This document shows, one piece after another, positions 7,625-15,144 of a stretch of 15,144 bases of DNA; the first letter of the stretch is position 1; each line of letters opens with the position of its first letter. Both the position numbers and the translations under genes were made by a program. Source of the stretch: DUEL01 sp964580565. Lineage in GTDB: Bacteria > Chloroflexota > Anaerolineae > B4-G1 > DUEL01. The stretch spans positions 1 through 15,144 of the forward strand of contig CAZOLN010000060.1 in assembly GCA_964580565.1 (NCBI GenBank). The letters run 5' to 3'. The notes beneath the pieces were generated by a model. That model was not told the origin of the DNA. It made no database searches and was given only the letters and a program-made list of their open reading frames with translations.

Positions 7625-7911
7625 CGCTCTCCCATCATCACCTGATGGAGAAGGACCGACGCGAAGAGCAGGAGCACCCCCCCCGTGAACAAGAGCACGT
7701 CGCCCCACAGGCTCCTGACGAAAGTGGGGTCCTCCACCAGGTAGAAGATCGCCCCCGCCGGCAGGAGAAACATCGGGGGCAGGAAAAGCCACGAGTAAGC
7801 CGTCTCGCGGGAGGACTGCTCGTAGAACCGGGCGATCCGCCACAGGAAGAAGACCAGCAACGTCACCCCCAACCACGAGATGATGTCCAGCACATACGTC
7901 AGCGTACCCAT
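7621..7911 (-). CDS. Small membrane protein, 96 aa, KaiC cassette
   Basis: This is an unrecognised family. The 96-residue protein has three predicted membrane helices at about 5-25, 39-58 and 69-91, with a charged loop, RIARFYEQSSRETAY, between the first two. The ATG at 7909-7911 follows a GAGGAGGGG ribosome binding site, part of which overlaps the end of the KaiC-like gene. The open frame continues upstream into that gene, but the upstream residues are a shadow. The KaiC-like stop is only 10 bases away and the downstream membrane gene overlaps by ATGA, so the three are surely co-transcribed. A membrane partner or anchor for the ATPase is possible but is inference only. Confidence 0.8.
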   Translation of the reverse strand: MGTLTYVLDIISWLGVTLLVFFLWRIARFYEQSSRETAYSWLFLPPMFLLPAGAIFYLVEDPTFVRSLWGDVLLFTGGVLLLFASVLLHQVMMGER

Positions 7912-7921
7912 CCCCCCCTCC

Positions 7922-8683
7922 TCATCGCCGGACAAAGGCTTCGACGAAGGAAGCCGCCATACGCCGCGGACTGCCACTCATGATCCCCTCGCGGCCCTCA
8001 AAGCGGGATTGGACCTCGATCCCGTCCTTGGTGATCGTAAACTGCCGGATGTCCTTATCGTGGTCACTTCCCCGCATCTTCAAGACCAGCAACGCCTTAT
8101 GGATCGCGCTGTCCATTTCGACGTATCGGAGGAGAATGTAGGTATCGACCAAGAAAGCCAGGCCCTCATCATACGACTCGGCCTCCCCCAGCAACGCCGG
8201 GCTTTCGCGGGTCAGGACAGCGGTCAGCCCCTCCCGCTTCAGCCCGTTGATGAAACCGTAGACCATCTGGCGCAGTTCGACGGGGTCTCCGCTCAGCCGC
8301 TCGAAATGGGAGAGGCTATCGACCAGGATCCGCTTCGCTCCCATCTCCCGCGCCCACCGCTCGATCTGCCCACCGACCTGCTCCAGATCCAGTCGGGAGA
8401 CCTCAGGGCTGGTCATAATGATCCGCAGTTTCCCCTCCTCCTCCAGCCGCCGGAAGTCCCATCCGAAGGAAGCGGCGTCTCGATAATACTGGCTCGGGAA
8501 TTGCTCAAATGTAAGGATGATGCCCGGCTCGCCCCACCGCACGATTCCGTTGTAGATGAACTGCATCCCCAGCGTGGTCTTGCCGGTCCCCGGAGCCCCT
8601 TCGACCAGCGTAGCCGTCTCCGGCAGGAGGCCGCCGTGCAGCATCTGATCCAGGCCCGCAATCCCCGTCTTCACCCGCTCCAT
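7922..8683 (-). CDS. Single-domain KaiC/RAD55-like ATPase
   Basis: The 253-residue protein is a RecA-superfamily ATPase of the KaiC/RAD55 type with one ATPase domain; true KaiC has two. It opens with RVKTGIAGLDQMLHGGL, typical of the family. Walker A is GAPGTGKT (29-36), Walker B is RILVDSL with D122, and the C-terminal KMRGSDHDKDIRQF segment is a KaiC-family hallmark. The paired catalytic glutamates of KaiC appear here as E60-Q61 (ILTFEQ). The tail after residue 225 shows no KaiC-like autophosphorylation site that I can identify. The ATG (8681-8683) has AAGGAGG five bases upstream. The preceding winged-helix gene ends 41 bases away. KaiA and KaiB genes are absent from the window, so a clock role is not supported. 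Signalling or regulation is more likely, but unproven. Confidence 0.9.
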   Translation of the reverse strand: MERVKTGIAGLDQMLHGGLLPETATLVEGAPGTGKTTLGMQFIYNGIVRWGEPGIILTFEQFPSQYYRDAASFGWDFRRLEEEGKLRIIMTSPEVSRLDLEQVGGQIERWAREMGAKRILVDSLSHFERLSGDPVELRQMVYGFINGLKREGLTAVLTRESPALLGEAESYDEGLAFLVDTYILLRYVEMDSAIHKALLVLKMRGSDHDKDIRQFTITKDGIEVQSRFEGREGIMSGSPRRMAASFVEAFVRR

Positions 8684-8724
8684 GGTCACCTCCTTTCGAC
8701 AACCGCCCTCCCCTCCTGAGGTCC

Positions 8725-9093
8725 TCAACGCATCCCCCGGATGATGTGGTAGATCGCCTTGACCCGGAACTGGCGATCGTCCGAGGCCTCGACGAAACGG
8801 CGGACCAGATCCCGGACCTCCGGGTCGCTGGAGAGGGAATAGACCGTCATCTCCCCCAGCCGGTTCTCGACCAGCACGCCATCCGCGGCCAATTCCTTCA
8901 GTTCGGCCTGCGTCGTCTCCGGGTTCCGCCCCGCGTACCGCGCGATGTTCTCCGCCGTGTCCGTCGTATGGGGATTTTCATAGAAAAATCGAATGAGGTC
9001 CCATTTCAGGAAAGAATTGACCTTGGTCTGCAGGAACTCCAGCAAATCGGGATCCATCTCGGCCATTAAGCGCCCCACCAAATCCTGGTCCAT
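8725..9093 (-). CDS. Small winged-helix domain protein
   Basis: The 122-residue protein looks like a winged-helix DNA-binding domain. Residues 27-90 suggest a helical bundle (KWDLIRFFYEN, TAENIARYAG, TTQAELKELAADGVL) followed by a beta wing (VENRLGEMTVYSL). A C-terminal amphipathic helix, DPEVRDLVRRFVEA, and the basic-aromatic tail QFRVKAIYHIIRGMR follow. The start at 9091-9093 has GGGGAGG seven bases upstream; a longer open frame runs into the secA end and is not supported. The gene begins 29 bases after secA and precedes the KaiC-like ATPase, so the two probably act together. Regulator of the cassette or adaptor for the ATPase are both possible. Exact target unknown. Confidence 0.82.
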   Translation of the reverse strand: MDQDLVGRLMAEMDPDLLEFLQTKVNSFLKWDLIRFFYENPHTTDTAENIARYAGRNPETTQAELKELAADGVLVENRLGEMTVYSLSSDPEVRDLVRRFVEASDDRQFRVKAIYHIIRGMR

Positions 9094-9122
9094 CTCCCAT
9101 CCTCCCCTTCTACCAGTGCCCG

Positions 9123-12812
<3,690 letters not shown>

Positions 12813-12844
12813 CCGTTCGTTCCCTCGACGCCTAAATTTCTCCC

Positions 12845-12853
12845 ATTATACCA
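12845..12853 (-). promoter_or_regulatory. Extended -10 promoter for secA
   Basis: The minus strand reads TGGTATAAT, a TGn-extended perfect -10 box. No good -35 is visible at 16-18 bases. The start point would lie about 26 bases before the GTG of secA. The TGG belongs to the end of the adjacent CACAGAG repeat. Confidence 0.65.
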
Positions 12854-12899
12854 CAGAGTCACGGAGGACACAGAGTTCATTCTCCGTGCCCCCGCGGTG
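12851..12899. repeat. CACAGAG-type degenerate palindromic repeat
   Basis: The block runs from CCACAGAGTCACGGAGGACA to CTCCGTGCCCCCGCGGTG. The central arms CACGGAG (12860-12866) and CTCCGTG (12882-12888) pair perfectly; the outer arms pair only partly. It looks like a decayed copy of an intergenic palindrome family I recall as common in Chloroflexota and some other phyla. It lies between the deacetylase stop codon and the secA -10 box, and may also end the deacetylase transcript. Confidence 0.55.
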
Positions 12900-12908
12900 A
12901 TCCATTCG

Positions 12909-13667
12909 TCACCCACACTCAAGCCGGACCGCGCGGTGTCGGAGGAGGACCGGGAGATCCGGCCCGTCGGGAGGATACACCCGGTGGAGGCTCTCCTGGG
13001 TCCGCAGAAGATCCAGGACGTCGTCCGCCTCCGGATGGTATCGGAAGAAGAGCACGTGCTGCGTTCGGTGGCACTCCGCCGCCGCCGCCTTGGCCCGCAT
13101 CCACGGGGTCACATCCACGACCACGTCGGCGGGGTCGGCCTCGTTGAAGACCGGATCCGAACAACCGGGGATCGCTGCGCTGAAGGTGTAGAGGTAAGGC
13201 GCCGAGCCCCGCTCCCGGAGCCGTTCGTGGGCCGCGAGCACCCCCTGATGGGTCACGACGTGGGCCGGGTGTCCGTACTCCCCCTCCGAGCCGTGGGTGA
13301 GGAGGAGGACCGGGTTCAGGTCCTCCAGCAGATGGGCCAGCCGCCGGGAGAGCCCTGCCAGATCCTCCGTGTAGGCGAACAGTCGACCGTCCGCCCCGAC
13401 CGGAGGGTCCACATATCCCAGAACGTGGACCGCCGCTGCGCCCAGCGCACGGGCGGCGCAACGGAGTTCGCGCTCCCGCCAGGCCCCCAGGTCCTTCTCA
13501 GCCGCGAGAGGGGGATCGCCCCGCTCCCCACCCTCCCCTCGGGTGGCGGAGACGATGTGCACTTCGAACCCCTCCCCGGCCAGCATCGCCAGGGTCCCTC
13601 CAACGAAGATCGTCTCGTCGTCCGGGTGGGCGACGATGCAACAGACCCGAGGCCCCGTCCCCGCCAT
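12909..13667 (-). CDS. PIG-L/LmbE-type deacetylase
   Basis: The 252-residue protein belongs to the PIG-L (LmbE) family of zinc-dependent N-acetylglucosaminyl deacetylases. The AHPDDE motif (13-18) supplies H14, D16 and D17, and THGSEGEYGHPAH (124-136) supplies the third metal ligand, H136. Family members deacetylate GlcNAc-containing intermediates of mycothiol, bacillithiol, glycolipids or antibiotics. The substrate here cannot be decided; the window contains no thiol-synthesis partner. Length is typical. The ATG (13665-13667) is seven bases after the stop of the upstream 214-residue gene, and its AAGGG is too close to be a good ribosome binding site, so translational coupling is likely. Confidence 0.93.
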   Translation of the reverse strand: MAGTGPRVCCIVAHPDDETIFVGGTLAMLAGEGFEVHIVSATRGEGGERGDPPLAAEKDLGAWRERELRCAARALGAAAVHVLGYVDPPVGADGRLFAYTEDLAGLSRRLAHLLEDLNPVLLLTHGSEGEYGHPAHVVTHQGVLAAHERLRERGSAPYLYTFSAAIPGCSDPVFNEADPADVVVDVTPWMRAKAAAAECHRTQHVLFFRYHPEADDVLDLLRTQESLHRVYPPDGPDLPVLLRHRAVRLECG

Positions 13668-13674
13668 CCCTTCG

Positions 13675-14319
13675 CTATCGCTCCTCCGTCTCCAGCAGCG
13701 CGCGCAGGGCGTAGGTCACCCGCCTCGGGCGCGGTGTGAGCAACCCCATCGCCTCCCATTCCGCGGCGAGGCGGCTCAGGCGGCGGCGGGAAACACGGTC
13801 GCCGAAGACCTTGTACAGTTCGCTCAGATTGAAGCGGCCGTCCAGATGTGCCAGGGCATACCGGGCCAGTTCCCGCTCCAGAGCGCTGAGGATAGGGAAG
13901 TCGGAGGGCGGATTCACCTGGGGGGCGATGGCCGCCGCCTGGAGCATCTGGAGCCATTGGGCTGCTTCGTTGATCAGGTAGCCCATCTGGAAGTAAAGCC
14001 GGTTCGCCCACTCCGCCAGTCCCTGAAGGTCGTGAATGTAGGGAGGCGACGTAGGGGAAGTGGCGTAGGCGGCGAAGGGGAAATCGGCGGTGCTGAAAAG
14101 GCCAACCCGCGGCGTCGACGCCTGGGCGCGGATCACGTCCCAGCGCTCCTCGGTGACCGTGTAATCTAGGTGGAACAGAACCAGCACTCCCCCCGGCAAC
14201 TGCCAGTACCAAGCGGCTCCGAGCCTCCCGATGTAGCCCGGCACCCGCTTCGCCAGTTCCTCGAAGATCACGTCGGCCAGGTCTAGCGCCTGGAAAGAGG
14301 GGTAGAACAACGGTGCCAT
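13675..14319 (-). CDS. Unknown 214-aa protein with C-terminal winged-helix-like region
   Basis: I do not recognise the family. The 214-residue protein has no signal peptide or membrane segment. Residues 1-100 are mixed and aromatic-rich, with VLVLFHLDY suggesting a beta strand. A helical middle (about 105-140) is followed by a C-terminal region (about 147-214) resembling a winged helix: LARYALAHLDGRF, LSELYKVFGDR, VSRRRLSRLAAEWEAMGLL, then a short strand VTYAL. The start ATG (14317-14319) has GGAGG seven bases upstream. An extended -10 promoter lies 61 bases further, and the open frame beyond is non-coding. It probably forms a two-gene operon with the deacetylase. A regulator or scaffold role is only a guess. 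Confidence 0.8.
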   Translation of the reverse strand: MAPLFYPSFQALDLADVIFEELAKRVPGYIGRLGAAWYWQLPGGVLVLFHLDYTVTEERWDVIRAQASTPRVGLFSTADFPFAAYATSPTSPPYIHDLQGLAEWANRLYFQMGYLINEAAQWLQMLQAAAIAPQVNPPSDFPILSALERELARYALAHLDGRFNLSELYKVFGDRVSRRRLSRLAAEWEAMGLLTPRPRRVTYALRALLETEER

Positions 14320-14345
14320 CGCTCTGCCTCCGTCGAACGGATGAG

Positions 14346-14368
14346 GATCGCCAGGTGGTGCTGGGATC
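14346..14368 (-). other. Leader hairpin of the 214-aa gene
   Basis: Within the predicted 5' leader, GATCCCAG pairs with CTGGCGATC (one bulged C) around a 6-base loop. It lies 26 bases upstream of the start codon and could affect translation. The role is unproven. Confidence 0.3.
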
Positions 14369-14380
14369 TCTTCGAAGCGA

Positions 14381-14389
14381 ATTATAGCA
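14381..14389 (-). promoter_or_regulatory. Extended -10 promoter for the 214-aa gene
   Basis: The minus strand reads TGCTATAAT, a perfect -10 with the TGn extension. No convincing -35 is visible at normal spacing. It would drive the 214-residue gene and the deacetylase behind it. Confidence 0.6.
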
Positions 14390-14442
14390 CAGTTCGGCAA
14401 CGGGGGCGACCCGGGCCACACCCGCGGAATCTGTAACAATTT

Positions 14443-14582
14443 GGTAGGTGCCTGGCGACTCAAGTCGCAGGCTACCCAATGGCAAAGCCCGGCCTTCGCC
14501 GGGCTTCCCTTGTCCCCAAAACGAGGTAAGAGCCGCCGAAGGGCGGCTTCGCCACTCGTAGCCGCGGCTTTCAGCCGCCGGG
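14443..14582. repeat. Composite run of four hairpins, dispersed-repeat-like
   Basis: Four inverted repeats follow each other in 140 bases. The first pairs GGTAG, CCT and GCGACT with AGTCGC, AGG and CTACC (14443-14476). The second has AAGCCCGGC and GCCGGGCTT around CTTC (14485-14506). The third has AGCCGCC and GGCGGCT around GAAG (14531-14548). The fourth has GCGGCT and AGCCGC around TTC (14564-14578), extended by CC/GG. The block sits between two divergent promoters and has no coding signal. It resembles REP- or MITE-like dispersed intergenic repeats, but a second copy is not present in this window. The second hairpin, followed by TTCCCTTG, could also act as a terminator. Confidence 0.6.
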
Positions 14583-14621
14583 AGCGAACCGGAGGCTCAT
14601 CGCCGACCGACCGCCAAGAGG

Positions 14622-14650
14622 TTGACAAGAACGGGAAATTAAGGTATATT
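14622..14650 (+). promoter_or_regulatory. Upstream tandem promoter P1 for the tRNA-Thr/Tyr genes
   Basis: TTGACA (14622-14627) and TATATT (14645-14650) are spaced by exactly 17 bases. It would begin about 44 bases before tRNA-Thr and is followed by a second promoter. Confidence 0.75.
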
Positions 14651-14662
14651 CTGCGTGGCACC

Positions 14663-14691
14663 TTGACCGTAGGGACAGGCGTTGGTATAAT
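14663..14691 (+). promoter_or_regulatory. Downstream tandem promoter P2 for the tRNA-Thr/Tyr genes
   Basis: TTGACC (14663-14668), a 17-base spacer and TATAAT (14686-14691) with a TGG extension. The start point would be about 3 bases before the mature tRNA-Thr 5' end. Confidence 0.82.
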
Positions 14692-14700
14692 TGAACCCGC

Positions 14701-14773
14701 GCCGACGTGGCTCAATCGGCAGAGCACCCGCCTTGTAAGCGGGGTGGTGCGGGTTCAAGTCCCGCCGTCGGCT
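14701..14773 (+). tRNA. tRNA-Thr(TGT)
   Basis: The 73-base gene forms a complete cloverleaf: acceptor GCCGACG/CGTCGGC, D-arm GCTC/GAGC, anticodon stem CCCGC/GCGGG around CTTGTAA, and T-arm GCGGG/CCCGC with TTCAAGT. Anticodon TGT reads ACA threonine codons. The discriminator is T and CCA is not encoded. It is the first of two tRNA genes, 30 bases before tRNA-Tyr. Confidence 0.96.
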
Positions 14774-14803
14774 CCTGGTGGAGCCTTTACAACAGACGAA
14801 CGT

Positions 14804-14885
14804 GGGTCGGTGTCCCGAGCGGCAAAGGGGGCGGACTGTAAATCCGCTGGCTCAGCCTTCGCAGGTTCGAGTCCTGCCCGGCCCA
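14804..14885 (+). tRNA. tRNA-Tyr(GTA)
   Basis: This is an 82-base class II tRNA. The acceptor GGGTCGG pairs with CCGGCCC (one G-T pair), the anticodon stem GCGGA/TCCGC encloses CTGTAAA, the long variable arm contains GGCT/AGCC, and the T-arm is GCAGG/CCTGC with TTCGAGT. Anticodon GTA and the long variable arm identify it as tyrosine. CCA is not encoded. A Thr-Tyr order recalls thrU-tyrU of E. coli, but no tRNA-Gly or tuf follows within the window. Confidence 0.95.
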
Positions 14886-14892
14886 CCTACAG

Positions 14893-14942
14893 ACGGACAG
14901 GGGTCCGAGGTTTCCGCTCTAGGCCCTCGGGAAAATGTCCGT
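14893..14942 (+). other. Nested hairpin after tRNA-Tyr
   Basis: An outer stem ACGGACA/TGTCCGT (14893-14899 with 14936-14942) encloses an inner stem CCGAGG/CCTCGG (14905-14910 with 14925-14930). It begins 7 bases after the tRNA. It may take part in 3' processing or termination of the tRNA transcript. Confidence 0.4.
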
Positions 14943-14954
14943 TGGGCGCTTTCG

Positions 14955-14997
14955 CGTTTCCCTTGTAGGGGAAACGGGCGGCCCGCCGGGCCGCCCG
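14955..14997 (+). terminator. Paired hairpins, probable tRNA operon terminator
   Basis: CGTTTCCC and GGGAAACG form an 8-bp stem with a TTGTAG loop (14955-14976). A second 10-bp stem, CGGGCGGCCC/GGGCCGCCCG with a GCC loop (14975-14997), shares two bases with it, so the two are mutually exclusive at their edge. No U-tract follows, so intrinsic termination would be atypical. Confidence 0.45.
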
Positions 14998-15010
14998 GGA
15001 TGGTGCTTGC

Positions 15011-15041
15011 CAAGCGGCCCGGCGATGAACCGGGCCGCTTG
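15011..15041. terminator. Perfect 12-bp hairpin before the lipoprotein gene
   Basis: CAAGCGGCCCGG and CCGGGCCGCTTG pair without mismatch around a 7-base CGATGAA loop. It lies 32 bases before the lipoprotein ATG and lacks a T-tract on either side. It could be a terminator or a leader structure. Confidence 0.45.
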
Positions 15042-15073
15042 AGCATGAACAAAACGAGAGCCAGGGCGCGTCG

Positions 15074-15144
15074 ATGACACGTCTACCCGCAGGCTTGGTG
15101 ATCCTCTCGCTAGTGTCTCTCCTCGTGGCCTGCACTTCACCGGC
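15074..15144 (+). CDS. Lipoprotein, N-terminal fragment
   Basis: Only 23 codons lie inside the window, and the frame is open to its end. The peptide begins MTRLPAGLVILSLVSLLVAC, with an arginine, a hydrophobic core of about 12 residues and the lipobox LVAC (cysteine at 20), followed by TSP. This is a standard lipoprotein signal peptide for signal peptidase II, so the product is probably anchored to the outer face of the membrane. Function unknown, since the mature domain is outside the window. An AGGG sequence seven bases upstream is a weak ribosome binding site. It is the only protein gene on the plus strand here. Confidence 0.7.
   Translation, partial: MTRLPAGLVILSLVSLLVACTSP

Noticed and set aside
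7286..7876. A 196-codon version of the 112-residue membrane protein
   Set aside because: The extra N-terminus lies out of frame inside the neighbouring membrane gene, is proline/glycine-rich and lacks a proper start. The ATGA overlap marks the true start.
7922..8683. Circadian clock protein KaiC
   Set aside because: Only one ATPase domain is present, no kaiA or kaiB is nearby, and the known autophosphorylation site is not visible. KaiC-like is the safe call.
14443..15041. CRISPR array
   Set aside because: The repeats are inverted hairpins of different sequences, with no regularly spaced identical direct repeats and no cas genes.

Overview
The window looks like ordinary chromosomal sequence from a high-GC bacterium, most likely a Chloroflexota member related to Anaerolineae. 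This is an inference from several traits: a MurF-alanine racemase fusion, a very long SecA with several insertions, a stand-alone KaiC-like ATPase beside a small winged-helix protein, an ArgRS with a non-canonical HIGH motif, and short palindromic intergenic repeats of the CACGAAT and CACAGAG kinds. No single marker settles the phylum. Nearly all genes lie on the minus strand, so they are transcribed from high to low coordinates.

Right edge (about 14320-15144). A divergent intergenic block holds a run of four hairpins resembling a dispersed repeat, then two tandem sigma70-type promoters driving tRNA-Thr(TGT) and tRNA-Tyr(GTA) on the plus strand. After the tRNAs come several strong hairpins and the first 23 codons of a lipoprotein gene cut off by the window end. 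The opposite way, an extended -10 promoter drives a 214-residue protein of unknown function and a PIG-L/LmbE-type deacetylase, which are 7 bases apart.

Centre (about 4438-12850). An extended -10 promoter precedes secA. Closely packed genes follow on the same strand: a small winged-helix protein, a single-domain KaiC/RAD55-like ATPase, two small three-helix membrane proteins joined by an ATGA overlap, adenosine deaminase (add) and arginyl-tRNA synthetase (argS). dCTP deaminase (dcd) follows after a hairpin. Gaps from secA to argS are at most about 43 bases and no clear terminator is visible, so this may be one long transcript. It mixes housekeeping functions (secretion, nucleotide metabolism, tRNA charging) with the KaiC-like cassette, the least explained part of the window.

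Left (2-3802). A palindromic repeat lies between dcd and a tRNA-Val(TAC) gene that has a near-consensus promoter. Downstream are a D-2-hydroxyacid dehydrogenase with a GTG start, a possible 18-codon bridging ORF, and the murF-alr fusion, in which the racemase half is intact and several MurF motifs are degenerate.

The long plus-strand open frames opposite secA, argS/add and murF-alr are high-GC shadows. I saw no CRISPR array, insertion sequence, integrase or rRNA.
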